DNA from: WHSW01 sp963722175
Lineage (GTDB): Bacteria; Actinomycetota; Thermoleophilia; Solirubrobacterales; 70-9
Direction: 5' to 3'
NCBI GenBank assembly: GCA_963722175.1
Contig: CAVRKA010000004.1
Span: 620,001 to 684,000, forward strand
DNA: 64,000 nt
In this document: one piece after another, positions 44,209 through 52,698 of the stretch
Numbering within the stretch: the first letter of the stretch is position 1
Layout of the letters: each line of letters begins with the position of its first letter
Program-made: the position numbers and the translations under genes
The notes under the pieces: model-generated
The model's database searches: none
Told to the model about the DNA's origin: nothing
Seen by the model: only the letters and a program-made list of their open reading frames with translations

Positions 44209-47098
44209 AGACGAAGCTCTCGTAGGTGCGGCCGGTGCCCTGCTGGAGGCCGATCTCGCAGGTGCGGTTCGAGCACAGGTGGGCGTCGAAGCGGCGGTCG
44301 CCGAGCTCGGCGGCCTGGTCGGCGGTCGCCGCGACCGGCAGCTCGGGGTGGAGCATGCCGCGGTCGCCGGCGAAGCCACAGCAGGTGGCGGCGAGCGGGA
44401 CGACGACCTCGTCGGCGAGCTCGGCGGCGAGCGCGCGCAGCTGCGCGTCGAGCTCCAGGTGCCGGGTCGAGCACGGCGGGTGGACGGCCACGGCCGCCAG
44501 CTTGCGCTTCAGCTCGAGCTGCGGCAGCAGCTCGCGGGCCCACTCGATCGAGTCCAGGATCCGCAGCCGCGAGTGGCGCTCGGCATTGACGTCGCTCAGC
44601 AGCGGTACCGCCTCCTCGGCGAGCCCGAGGGTGCAGGAGCTCGCGTCGCAGACGATCGGCAGGGAGCCGCCGTCGCTCCAGCGCCAGAGCGCGTCGACGC
44701 TGTGGTTTGCCATCCGCCTGGCGCCGTCGGCAAAGCCCTTCGACGTCCAGGGAGTCGCGCAGCAGTGGCCACCGACGTCCGGCGGGATCCAGACCGGCAT
44801 CCCGGCACGCGCCGAGACGGAGACCAGCGCCTCGGGCAGGCCGGGGCTCTCCGGCACACCGTCCCGGGCGCGCCCGAAGATCCGGTTGACGCAGGCCGGC
44901 ACGTAGACCGCGCTGGCCCCCGCCCGGTCGGTCGCCGGCAGCGCCGCCGCCGCCGGGCGCGGCATGTTCCGTGGCCACTCGGGCACCAGCTCGTCGCTGA
45001 TCGCCCGGCGTGCGATCCGGCTGGCGCCCCGCAGCGCCCCGCGGGCGACCCGGCCGCGGTCGCCGGCGGCGAGCCCGCGGCGGGCGGCGCGCTCGACCGA
45101 TTCCCAGCGACCGGCGAGCCTCAGGGCGACCTTCTCCGCGCGGGCGGAGTGCTGCTGCGCTCGCAGCGACTTCACGAACTTGCCGGTGTCGATCCCGACC
45201 GGGCATGCGAGCACGCAGGTGCCGTCGGCGGCGCAGGTCTCGACCGCGTCGTACTCGTATTCCCGCAGCAGCGCCTCGAGCACCGGCGAGCCCGGCCCCT
45301 GCCGCGCCATCTCGCGCCGCAGGACGATCCGCTGGCGCGGCGTCGTCGTCAGGTCGCGGCTCGGGCAGACCGGCTCGCAGAACCCGCACTCGACGCAGGT
45401 CGTGACCTCGTCCTCGACCGCCGGCGTCGTCTTCAGGTTGCGCAGGTGGGCGCCGGGGTCGTCGTTGATCACGACGCCGGGGGCCAGCACCCCGTCGGGG
45501 TCGGCGAGCCGCTTGATCCGCCGCATCAGCTCGGTCGCCTTCGCGCCCCACTCGCGCTCGACGAACGGCGCCATGTTGACGCCGGTCCCGTGCTCGGCCT
45601 TCAGCGAGCCGTCGTACTTGTCGACGATCAGCTCGATCAGGCCCTCCATGAAGGCGTCGTAGCGCTCCAGGTCCTCGGCCTTGGCGAAGTCCGGGGTGAG
45701 CATGAAGTGCAGGTTCCCGGCCGAGGCGTGGCCGGCGACCCCGGGCAGGAAGCCGTGCTCGCCGAGCAGCGCCTGCAGGTCCTTGGCGCACTCGGCGATC
45801 CGGTCGGGCGGTACGCAGACGTCCTCGACGATCAGCGCGGTGCCGGGGAGCCGCAGCTTGCCGATCAGCCCGTGCAGGCCCTCGCGGGCCGTCCAGTAGA
45901 TCTCGATCGTCTCCGCGTCGCGATGGAAATCCGGCTCGCGGATCAGTCCGTGCCCGGCGAGCAGCCTCGCCGCCGTCGCCTCGGCGGCGTCGAGCTCGGC
46001 GTCGTCGGAGCCCCCGAACTCGACCAGCAGCGCCGCCGAGGCCGGGTCGAGCTCCTTCCAGTACTCCGGCGTGCCGCGGATGTTGTGGGCCGCGACGATC
46101 AGCGCCGGGGCGACCATCAGCTCGACCGCGCGCGCCCCGGCCCTGACGAAGTCCTGGACCGGCTCGATCGCCGCGTCGACGCTCGGGAAGTGAAGCCAGG
46201 AGACGGTCGTGCGAGCCGGCTGAACGACGGTCTCGAACACCGCCGCGGAGATGAACGCGAGGGTTCCCTCCGAACCGACCAGCAGCCGGCGGAAGATCTC
46301 CAGCGGAGTCTCGGCGTCGAGGAACGCGCAGAGCCGGTAGCCGGTCGTGTTCTTGATCTCGAACTTGTGGCGGATCCGCTCGCCGAGCTCGGGGTCGGCG
46401 AGGATCTCGTCGCGGATCTCGAGCAGGCCGGCAGCGAGCTCGGGCTCGGCCTCGGCGAAGCGCTGCTCGGCGTCCTCCGCGGCGCTGTCGATCACCGTCC
46501 CCGAGGGCAGCACGAAGGTGAGGGCGCTGACGGTCTCGTAGGAGTCGTGGGTCACCCCGCAGCGCATGCCGCCCGAGTTGTTGGCGATCACCCCGCCGAC
46601 GCAGGCGATGTCGGTTGACGCCGGGTCGGGCCCGAGCTTGTAGCCGTGCGGGGCGAGCACCCGGTTGACGTGGCCGAGCACCGTCCCCGGCTTGACCCGT
46701 GCCCGCGCTCCGCCGTCGAGCACCTCGACGCCGCGAAAGTGACGGCGGACGTCGACCAGGATGCCGTCGGACTGGCCCTGGCCGTTGAGGCTGGTCCCGC
46801 CGGCCCGGAAGGTGACCGGCGTCCCGGTGCGGCGCGCGTAGGCGAGCACCTTGCCGACGTCGTCGGCGTCCCGGGCCATCACCACGGCCTTCGGGAACAG
46901 CCGGTAGGGGCTGGCGTCGGAGGCGTAGGCGACGATGTCCGACGCCCGGGCCAGGACCCGGTCGGCGCCGAGCAACGCGATGAGTTCGCCGCGCATCGGC
47001 TCCGGCGTCCCGGCCGCGACCCAGGCCGGCGCCGCGTCCGGGCTCGCCGGCGAGCCCTCCGGGGCGATGCGCTCGACCTTCCGCTCTAGAAGAGCCAC
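44180..47098 (-). CDS. FAD-linked oxidase / Fe-S 2-hydroxyacid dehydrogenase (GlcD-GlcF-like fusion)
   Basis: A 972-residue fusion. The N-terminal half is an FAD_binding_4/VAO domain (AVVMARDADDVGKVLAYARR, TFRAGGTSLNGQGQSDGI, GGVIANNSGGMRCGV) with its C-terminal cap. The second half starts with two cysteine clusters (TCVECGFCEPVCPSR and TCAADGTCVLACPVG) and continues with two CCG-type domains (HCCATPWTSKG and TCCGFAGDRG). Such proteins oxidise D-2-hydroxyacids such as D-lactate, D-2-hydroxyglutarate or related acids and pass electrons to the respiratory chain. The GTG start at 47098 lies inside the 3' end of the decarboxylase gene (13-nt overlap), so both are translated together. Confidence 0.92.
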   Translation of the reverse strand: MALLERKVERIAPEGSPASPDAAPAWVAAGTPEPMRGELIALLGADRVLARASDIVAYASDASPYRLFPKAVVMARDADDVGKVLAYARRTGTPVTFRAGGTSLNGQGQSDGILVDVRRHFRGVEVLDGGARARVKPGTVLGHVNRVLAPHGYKLGPDPASTDIACVGGVIANNSGGMRCGVTHDSYETVSALTFVLPSGTVIDSAAEDAEQRFAEAEPELAAGLLEIRDEILADPELGERIRHKFEIKNTTGYRLCAFLDAETPLEIFRRLLVGSEGTLAFISAAVFETVVQPARTTVSWLHFPSVDAAIEPVQDFVRAGARAVELMVAPALIVAAHNIRGTPEYWKELDPASAALLVEFGGSDDAELDAAEATAARLLAGHGLIREPDFHRDAETIEIYWTAREGLHGLIGKLRLPGTALIVEDVCVPPDRIAECAKDLQALLGEHGFLPGVAGHASAGNLHFMLTPDFAKAEDLERYDAFMEGLIELIVDKYDGSLKAEHGTGVNMAPFVEREWGAKATELMRRIKRLADPDGVLAPGVVINDDPGAHLRNLKTTPAVEDEVTTCVECGFCEPVCPSRDLTTTPRQRIVLRREMARQGPGSPVLEALLREYEYDAVETCAADGTCVLACPVGIDTGKFVKSLRAQQHSARAEKVALRLAGRWESVERAARRGLAAGDRGRVARGALRGASRIARRAISDELVPEWPRNMPRPAAAALPATDRAGASAVYVPACVNRIFGRARDGVPESPGLPEALVSVSARAGMPVWIPPDVGGHCCATPWTSKGFADGARRMANHSVDALWRWSDGGSLPIVCDASSCTLGLAEEAVPLLSDVNAERHSRLRILDSIEWARELLPQLELKRKLAAVAVHPPCSTRHLELDAQLRALAAELADEVVVPLAATCCGFAGDRGMLHPELPVAATADQAAELGDRRFDAHLCSNRTCEIGLQQGTGRTYESFVFTLEELTRG

Positions 47099-48684
47099 AT
47101 CCCCGGTGCCACCCCGACCTCGACCAGCTCCGGGCGCTCGGCCGCGATCGCGCCCGCGAGCGCCTCGCGAAGCTCGTCGGCGGTCTCGACCCGGACCGTG
47201 CCGAGGCCGTAGCCCGCCGCGATCGTGGCTGTGTCGAGCGCCGGCAGGTCGAGCCCCGGCGCTCCCTCCACCTGCTCGAGGCCCGCGAACCACTTCAGGA
47301 TCGCGTACTCGCTGTTGCGGAGGACGAGGAACGTGACCGGCACGTCGTAGGCGACCGCGCTCCAGAACGCGGTCACCGCGTACTGAGCCGAGCCCTCGCC
47401 CACGACGCAGACGACCGGGCGGTCCGGCTGGGCCAGCTGGACCCCGACCGCCGCGGAGAGCCCGAACCCGAGCCCGCCGCCGGCGCCGAAGTAGTAGCTG
47501 CCCGGCTTCGAGAGGCGGAGCTGGTTGCGGGCCGCACCCGTCGCCGACGGAGCTTCGAGGACGAGGATCCCATCCTCGGGGAAGGCGGCGGCGAGCGCGT
47601 TCATCGCCGCGGTGCCGGTGATCGGCTCCTGCTCCTCGCCCGCGGTCGGCTCGGGCAGCGACTCGCCGAGGTCGCGGTCGGACTCGCCGACCTCGGCGAC
47701 CAGCAGCTCCAGGGTCAGCCGCGGATCAGCCACGATCGCGTCTCCCATCGGGGCCCGGGCGGCCTCGTCGGGGTCGGAGGTGATCTGGACCAGTTCGGCG
47801 TCCTCGGGGAGCAGCGGCCCGGGGATGTTGGGGTAGTACGGGAACACCGAGGAGCCGACGACGAGGATCAGGTCGCGGCCGCGCAGCGTCTCGGCGACCG
47901 GCCCGACGGCCGGTGGCAGGACGCCGCGGAAGTTGGGGTGGCCCTCGGGGAACCCGAGCCGCCCGCCGCCGGTCGGCGGACTCGCGTAGACGGGCAGGTT
48001 CTGGCGCTCGGCGAGCGCGACCGCCGCCTCCCACGCGCCGCTCGCGTCGATCTCGGGCCCGGCGACCAGCACCGGGCTCTGCGCCTGCTCGAGCCGGCGG
48101 GCGATCGCCGCGATCGTTTCGGGCCCGGGCGCGGCGCGACCGTCGACCTTGTGCTTGATCGCCTCGGCCACGGCGGCGTCGTCGACCTCGGCCGCCCAAT
48201 CGTCCATCGGGATCGAGACGAAGGTCGGTCCCTTCGGAGGCAGGGTCGCCAGGCTGGTGGCACGGGCGAGCGCCAGCGGCACGTCCTCGGCCCGCGCCGG
48301 CTCGTAACTCCACTTGACCAGCGGATGGGGCATCCGCGTCGCATCGCGATTGGTCAGGTTCGCCTGCAGGCCGATCAGCGCCCTGGTCTGCTGCCCGGCG
48401 GTGATCACCAGCGGCGTGTGGTTCGCCTGCGCGTTGAAGATCGCCCCCATCGCGTTGCCGACCCCCGGCGCCGTGTGCAGGTTGACCAGCGCCGGGCCGC
48501 GGCTCGCCTGTGCGTAACCGTCGGCCATCCCGACCACGACCGCCTCCTGGAGCCCGAGCACGTACCTGAAGTCGTCGGGGTAGTCGCGCAGCATCGGCAG
48601 CTCGGTCGACCCCGGGTTGCCGAACATCGTCGTCATCCCGTGAGCGCGGAAGACTTCGAAGGAGGCCTCGCGGACATCGGTCAT
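47086..48684 (-). CDS. mdlC: Thiamine-diphosphate-dependent decarboxylase, benzoylformate-decarboxylase-like
   Basis: A 532-residue ThDP enzyme close in length to benzoylformate decarboxylase (528). It has the FGNPGSTELPML start with the catalytic serine, the GLQEAVVVGMADGYAQ glutamate, NLHTAPGVGNAMG with the histidine, and the ThDP-binding VVCVVGEGSAQYAVTAFWSA. The reaction would be benzoylformate to benzaldehyde and CO2. It overlaps a 2-hydroxyacid dehydrogenase that could supply the oxoacid, as in the mandelate pathway. Other ThDP decarboxylases are the alternative, so the exact substrate is inferred. Confidence 0.84.
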   Translation of the reverse strand: MTDVREASFEVFRAHGMTTMFGNPGSTELPMLRDYPDDFRYVLGLQEAVVVGMADGYAQASRGPALVNLHTAPGVGNAMGAIFNAQANHTPLVITAGQQTRALIGLQANLTNRDATRMPHPLVKWSYEPARAEDVPLALARATSLATLPPKGPTFVSIPMDDWAAEVDDAAVAEAIKHKVDGRAAPGPETIAAIARRLEQAQSPVLVAGPEIDASGAWEAAVALAERQNLPVYASPPTGGGRLGFPEGHPNFRGVLPPAVGPVAETLRGRDLILVVGSSVFPYYPNIPGPLLPEDAELVQITSDPDEAARAPMGDAIVADPRLTLELLVAEVGESDRDLGESLPEPTAGEEQEPITGTAAMNALAAAFPEDGILVLEAPSATGAARNQLRLSKPGSYYFGAGGGLGFGLSAAVGVQLAQPDRPVVCVVGEGSAQYAVTAFWSAVAYDVPVTFLVLRNSEYAILKWFAGLEQVEGAPGLDLPALDTATIAAGYGLGTVRVETADELREALAGAIAAERPELVEVGVAPGMWLF

Positions 48685-48730
48685 GGCGGCTGACTCTATG
48701 GCCTCGCCGACGCAGGCACCATTACATCGA

Positions 48731-48762
48731 GTGGTGTAACGGTCGGCGCGGAAGTGGTGTAA
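48731..48762. promoter_or_regulatory. Candidate operator: 9-bp direct repeat GTGGTGTAA in the divergent promoter region
   Basis: GTGGTGTAA occurs at 48731-48739 and 48754-48762, 23 bp apart (about two helical turns), between the divergent starts of the decarboxylase (48684) and the cyclase (48773). An inverted half-site ATTACA precedes the first copy at 48721-48726. The spacing suits cooperative binding of a dimeric repressor or activator. No regulator gene adjoins it. Confidence 0.35.
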
Positions 48763-48772
48763 TCGTGAGCCG

Positions 48773-49549
48773 ATGGCTGAGCCCGGCGACGACGCCGACG
48801 ATCCCACCACCGAGGCCGAGCGCACGATCGGACCGAAGCTGATCAAGGCGATGAAGATCGCCCGCGATCTGCTCCCCGGCGACAGCCGCTACGGCGACCC
48901 CCTCTCGACCACCGGTTCGGAGCCGCGGACCGTCGTCGCGAGGCGACTCGGCGAGGCGGCTCAGGAGCGGCCCGGGTTCCTCAAGGAGGCGGGGCTCTCG
49001 GCGCTCCAGGTCTGGGAGGCGGTCGCGGTCTCGGAGAGCGGCAAGCTCGGCCATGAGCGGATGGCGATCGTGTTCACCGACCTGGTCGGTTTCTCCGACT
49101 GGGCGCTCGAGGCGGGCGACGACCTCTCGCTCGAGCTCCTGCGCGAGGTCGCCGAGGCGATCGAGCCGCCGGTCCGCCGCCATCACGGCGAGGTCGTGAA
49201 GCGGCTCGGCGACGGGATGATGGCCGTGTTCGACAATCCCGACAACGCGGTGGCCGCGGTCTTCGAGGCCAGCAGCCGCCTCGATGCCGTCGAGGTCGCC
49301 GGGTACCGTCCGCGTATGCGCGCCGGGATGCACATCGGGACGCCGCGCCGGCTGGCCGACGATTATCTGGGGGTCGACGTCAACGTCGCCGCCCGGGTTG
49401 CCGACGGCGCCTCCGGCGGTGAGTTCCTCGTCTCCGGCGACGCGCTGGAGGAGCTCGAGCCCGGCAACTTCGCCGCTCGCAAGAAGCTGATGTTCCGCGC
49501 CAAGGGCGTGCCCAGCGACATCAGCGCCTACTCGTTGAAGCCCGTTTGA
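48773..49549 (+). CDS. Adenylate/guanylate cyclase (class III) with N-terminal sensory region
   Basis: A 258-residue soluble protein. The C-terminal domain is a class III nucleotide cyclase: MAIVFTDLVGFSDWALEAG with the first metal-binding aspartate, GEVVKRLGDGMMAVF with the substrate-specifying lysine and second metal aspartate, and YLGVDVNVAARVADGASGGEF with the asparagine-arginine pair that stabilises the transition state. All key residues appear present, so it should be active, probably making cAMP. The first 95 residues are predicted helical and of unknown role. Its stop overlaps the next gene start. Confidence 0.88.
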   Translation: MAEPGDDADDPTTEAERTIGPKLIKAMKIARDLLPGDSRYGDPLSTTGSEPRTVVARRLGEAAQERPGFLKEAGLSALQVWEAVAVSESGKLGHERMAIVFTDLVGFSDWALEAGDDLSLELLREVAEAIEPPVRRHHGEVVKRLGDGMMAVFDNPDNAVAAVFEASSRLDAVEVAGYRPRMRAGMHIGTPRRLADDYLGVDVNVAARVADGASGGEFLVSGDALEELEPGNFAARKKLMFRAKGVPSDISAYSLKPV

Positions 49550-49905
49550 TGAGCGAGGAGCCGGAGATCCTCGACGAGGCGGCGATTGCCGACGACGAGC
49601 GGGCCCTCGAGCGCCGGGGCCCGATCGACCTGATGCAGGTCCCGCGCCTGCTCGGCAATGCCCTCGGCGACCTCCGCACGATCGCCGACGGGATGGCGAC
49701 GCTGCCGAAGTTGCTGCTCACCCTGCGAGGGATCCAGGACGAGGTTCGCGAGCTGAATGACGAGGTGAAGCAGATGCGCGCCGCGGTCGAATCGATGGGC
49801 GGCGACGTCGGCGAGCTGCGCGGCGGGATGGAGGACGTCTCCCGCGTCGCGCACCCGCTGCGCCGCCTCAACCCGGCACGCCGGCGCACCGCCGGCGGCC
49901 AGTGA
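49549..49905 (+). CDS. Coiled-coil small protein coupled to the cyclase
   Basis: A 118-residue protein with no known domain. After an acidic start (MSEEPEILDEAAIADDE) and LMQVPRLLGNALGDL, the middle is a long heptad-like helix (LLTLRGIQDEVRELNDEVKQMRAAVESMGG). It ends in a basic tail. The ATG overlaps the cyclase stop (TGATG) and its own stop overlaps the next gene (GTGA). It may tether or regulate the cyclase, but nothing in the sequence proves this. Confidence 0.62.
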   Translation: MSEEPEILDEAAIADDERALERRGPIDLMQVPRLLGNALGDLRTIADGMATLPKLLLTLRGIQDEVRELNDEVKQMRAAVESMGGDVGELRGGMEDVSRVAHPLRRLNPARRRTAGGQ

Positions 49906-50498
49906 GGCGAACTCCGCTCGTCGTCCTGCTCACGGTCGCGCTGGCCGGCTGTGGCGGTTCGGGCGACGAGTCGTCGTCGACGACCACGACGCAGCCGAAG
50001 CCGCCACCGAAGGAGACCCGCGACTCGTTCCCGGAGCGGCCCAAGGAGTGGGAGCCCTACGTCAACGCGCGCGGCGGTTACGCACTGCTGCTGCCGCGGG
50101 GGTGGAAGGCCGACGCGGACGGACCGCAGACGCTGATCCGTTCCTACGACCACCTCGTGGCGATCTCGATCGCTCCCGACCGCTCGCCGGAGGCGCGGGC
50201 CACCGAGATCGAGGACTACGCGACCAGGACCGCCGACGGGCTGCGCGGGTTCGAGGACGGGTTCGACGCCAAGGGGATGCGCCCGCTCGACCACCGCTAC
50301 GACGCGGTCGAGATCTTCGGCACCGGGAGCTCGCGCGACGGGGTGGACCAGCGGGCGTCGGTGATCGTCCTGCGCCGCGACGATCTCGCGACCGTCACGG
50401 TCGTGCTGGCCGCCAACGCCAGGCCGGGCGCCCGCGAGAGCGTCCGCATCGCCCGCCGCGCGATCGCCACCCTGCGCACCCGCCCGCCGCGCGGTTAG
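49902..50498 (+). CDS. Lipoprotein of unknown function
   Basis: A 198-residue lipoprotein. The lipobox LAGC lies in VVLLTVALAGCGGSGD, and a serine- and threonine-rich linker (ESSSTTTTQPKP) leads to a folded domain of about 150 residues with WEPYVNARGGYALLLPRGWKAD and VTVVLAANARPGARE. This fits an extracytoplasmic binding protein, ligand unknown. The GTG start at 49902 overlaps the preceding stop by 4 nt, so cyclase, coiled-coil protein and lipoprotein form one translationally linked set. Confidence 0.75.
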   Translation: MRRTPLVVLLTVALAGCGGSGDESSSTTTTQPKPPPKETRDSFPERPKEWEPYVNARGGYALLLPRGWKADADGPQTLIRSYDHLVAISIAPDRSPEARATEIEDYATRTADGLRGFEDGFDAKGMRPLDHRYDAVEIFGTGSSRDGVDQRASVIVLRRDDLATVTVVLAANARPGARESVRIARRAIATLRTRPPRG

Positions 50499-50509
50499 GC
50501 TCGCCGGCG

Positions 50510-50911
50510 ATGTCCGAGGAGATCGTCGAGGTCGTCCGCCGGATCTACGAGCGCTGGGGCGAGGGGGACTTCAGCGCCGGCTTCGAGCTCTACGACCCGT
50601 ACGTTGTCCTGGTGCTGCGACCGGAGTTTCCGGAGTCGGGCCCACACTACGGCCGAGACGGGATCGGCACCTACATGCGAGGGGACTTCCTTCGGGACTT
50701 CGCCGGCGCGACGATCACCGGCCAGGAGTTCCTCGACGCGGGGGACACCGTCGTCGTCCGGGTCGATCAGCGGGCAACCGGCCCGAGGAGCGGCGCACCG
50801 GTCCGCATGCGCTACTACCAGGTGTGGACCTTCCGGGGCGGGTCCGTGATCCGCATCGAGAGCATCATGGAGCGCCGCGATGCCCTCGAAGCCGCCGGGC
50901 TGGCGGAGTAG
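50510..50911 (+). CDS. SnoaL-like / NTF2-fold protein
   Basis: A 133-residue SnoaL-like protein: EEIVEVVRRIYERWGEGDFSAGFELY at the start, GPHYGRDGIGTYMRGDFL in the middle, and YYQVWTFRGGSVIRIESIMERRDALEAAGL at the end. It is the third member of this fold in the window, the others being at 36883 and 43310. The ATG at 50510 is 11 nt after the lipoprotein stop. Function unknown. It converges on pyrE. Confidence 0.83.
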   Translation: MSEEIVEVVRRIYERWGEGDFSAGFELYDPYVVLVLRPEFPESGPHYGRDGIGTYMRGDFLRDFAGATITGQEFLDAGDTVVVRVDQRATGPRSGAPVRMRYYQVWTFRGGSVIRIESIMERRDALEAAGLAE

Positions 50912-50918
50912 CGCGCGT

Positions 50919-51470
50919 CTAGCGGTCCGGCCGGTCCGGGTAGACGTCGTCGATCGTGACCAGGGCCTCGAACGGCCCATCGATCGCCGCGGCGATCGCC
51001 TCGGCGCCGCCGGCGAGCCGGTCGACGACGCAGACCCCGCCGACGATCTCGAGGCCCTGCTCGCGGATCCGCTGGACCGCATCGATCGTCGACCCGCCGG
51101 TGGTCACCGTGTCCTCCACGACGAGAACCTTCGTCCCCGCCTCGACCGGGCCCTCGACCATCCGCTGCAGGCCGTGGGACTTGGTCTCCTTGCGGACGAA
51201 GAAGCCGACCAGGCCGTCGCCCTCGGGGACCGCGATCGCCGCGCAGGCGAGCGGGATCGCCGCCATCACCGGCCCGCCGACCGCCTCGGCGCCGTGGCGG
51301 ACGGCCGCGGCGGCGATCAGCTCGCCGGCGGCGCGAAACCCGGCGGGGCGCAGCAGCGCCCGGCGGGCGTCGACGTAGTACCGGGCGGTCTGGCCGCTGG
51401 AGAGCACGACCTCGCCGAGCACGAGCGCGTGCTCGCGCAGCTCGGCAATCAGGGTCTCGCGGGGGTCCAC
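50919..51470 (-). CDS. pyrE: Orotate phosphoribosyltransferase
   Basis: Pyrimidine synthesis: joins orotate and PRPP to give OMP. The 183-residue protein shows the PRPP-binding motif VLVVEDTVTTGGS near residue 117, the substrate loop FFVRKETKSHGLQRMVEG near residue 90 and SSGQTARYYVDARRALL near the start. It stands alone here; other pyr genes are not in the window. Two inverted repeats lie upstream (51528-51548 and 51608-51630). Confidence 0.94.
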   Translation of the reverse strand: MDPRETLIAELREHALVLGEVVLSSGQTARYYVDARRALLRPAGFRAAGELIAAAAVRHGAEAVGGPVMAAIPLACAAIAVPEGDGLVGFFVRKETKSHGLQRMVEGPVEAGTKVLVVEDTVTTGGSTIDAVQRIREQGLEIVGGVCVVDRLAGGAEAIAAAIDGPFEALVTIDDVYPDRPDR

Positions 51471-51527
51471 GCGCTCAACCTAGCGGGAATAACTCCGCCG
51501 GCTCCTCCGCTCCCGCTCGAATCAATT

Positions 51528-51548
51528 GTCCGCGGCTACGCCGCGGAC
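51528..51548 (-). terminator. Perfect 8-bp-stem hairpin, possible terminator between the transpeptidase and pyrE
   Basis: GTCCGCGG (51528-51535) pairs with CCGCGGAC (51541-51548) across a five-base loop. It lies about 70 nt downstream of the transpeptidase stop, on the strand leading into pyrE. No T-run follows, so a rho-independent terminator is uncertain; an mRNA-processing element or attenuator is the alternative. Confidence 0.35.
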
Positions 51549-51607
51549 TTCTTGTTCTGCTCCCGCGTCCGGGGCCGGCGGGTGGTCTCTCGGGAACCGC
51601 GGGGTGA

Positions 51608-51630
51608 TGTCTACGCCTTACGCGTAGACA
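51608..51630 (-). repeat. Perfect 9-bp-stem inverted repeat overlapping the transpeptidase stop codon
   Basis: TGTCTACGC (51608-51616) pairs with GCGTAGACA (51622-51630) across a 5-nt loop. The transpeptidase TAA stop falls in the loop and stem edge. The arms are a perfect palindrome, which is unusual here and could protect the 3' end or mark a processing site. Confidence 0.45.
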
Positions 51631-52655
51631 TACATCTTGTCGCCCAGATCGATCCAGTTGTAGATGAAGATCGAGTCGGGGATCGGGTTGCGGATACAGC
51701 CGTGGCTGGCCGGATAGGGCGGCACCGAGGCATAGCCGTGGGTCGCCTCGCCGCGGTTGTAATAGACCGAGTAGTACATCCCGAGCGAGTTGTAGCCGGG
51801 GTCCTTGCTGTAGAAGGTGAACGCGCCCTGATCGGACGGCGTTGCCGCCGCCCCGGTCGCGATGTGGAAGACGTACTTCGCCCTGCCGCCGTCGACGAGC
51901 GCCATCACCTGCTTCGAGATGTCGACCTCGACGTGCTTGCCGGCGGTGTACCTGGGGTCGAACCCGCCCTTGCCCTCGGCGAGCTGCTTGAAGATCCCGG
52001 GTGTCGCCTGGAAGTTGCGCGCCATCCCGTTGACCTTCCGGAACGCCATCACGGCGCGCTCGGTGTGGGAGCCGTAGCCGTTCTTGTCGGTGTCGAAGTA
52101 GCCCTCGTCGCGAAGCAGCTCGTTGAACAGGCTGACCGCCGGACCGCTGTTGCCCGGGTCGAGATCCGGGAACTTCAGCGAGAACTTCTCCGACTTCGCC
52201 CTCCCGCCGAGCTGGTTGCCGGTCGCCTTCTTGGACGCCCGGGCGCGGTACTTGCCCGGCTCGACCAGCGGCTTCGAGCGCAGCTTGATGCGGCCGAAGT
52301 GACGGCCCTTGACCTGGCGCACGTACGGATTTGCCTGCAGGACGGTGTTGCCGCCGGTCCCGAGCCGGACCCGGACCTTCTGGTGGCCGACGAACGGGGT
52401 CACGGTGCCGACGATCTCGACCCGATCGCCGACCTTCGCCCTGCCGCCCTCGAGTCCGTTGATCTTCAGCTCCAGCTTCGCCGGCTTCGGCCCGGGCGCT
52501 GGCGGTGCGGGGTCGCCCCCCGTTCCGCCCGTTCCGCCGGCGCCACCCGATGCCTGAGCGGCCGGGGTTGCGTCCTGGGCGAGCGCGAGCGAGGGAAGAA
52601 CCGACATGGCGACTGTCGCCAGCATCCCTGCGGCGACCTTGAGCAGCGTTTTCAC
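51618..52655 (-). CDS. L,D-transpeptidase (YkuD) with peptidoglycan-binding domain
   Basis: A 345-residue exported enzyme that makes 3-3 cross-links in peptidoglycan. The signal peptide ends near AQDATPA, followed by a glycine/proline-rich linker and Ig-like domains. The peptidoglycan-binding helices include LFNELLRDEGYFDTDKNGYG, and the YkuD domain has HVEVDISKQVMALVDGG and the catalytic SHGCIRNP (His-Gly-Cys) near the end. The GTG start is at 52655. Imipenem-resistant cross-linking by such enzymes is typical of actinobacteria. Confidence 0.9.
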   Translation of the reverse strand: MKTLLKVAAGMLATVAMSVLPSLALAQDATPAAQASGGAGGTGGTGGDPAPPAPGPKPAKLELKINGLEGGRAKVGDRVEIVGTVTPFVGHQKVRVRLGTGGNTVLQANPYVRQVKGRHFGRIKLRSKPLVEPGKYRARASKKATGNQLGGRAKSEKFSLKFPDLDPGNSGPAVSLFNELLRDEGYFDTDKNGYGSHTERAVMAFRKVNGMARNFQATPGIFKQLAEGKGGFDPRYTAGKHVEVDISKQVMALVDGGRAKYVFHIATGAAATPSDQGAFTFYSKDPGYNSLGMYYSVYYNRGEATHGYASVPPYPASHGCIRNPIPDSIFIYNWIDLGDKMYVYA

Positions 52656-52698
52656 GCCGCGAATGTAAGCAGGAGGCCGCGACGAATCGCCGGACCCA

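Noticed and set aside
43937..46618. Long plus-strand frame over the Fe-S dehydrogenase gene.
   Set aside because: The minus-strand frame contains all FAD, Fe-S and CCG motifs; this one is a shadow.
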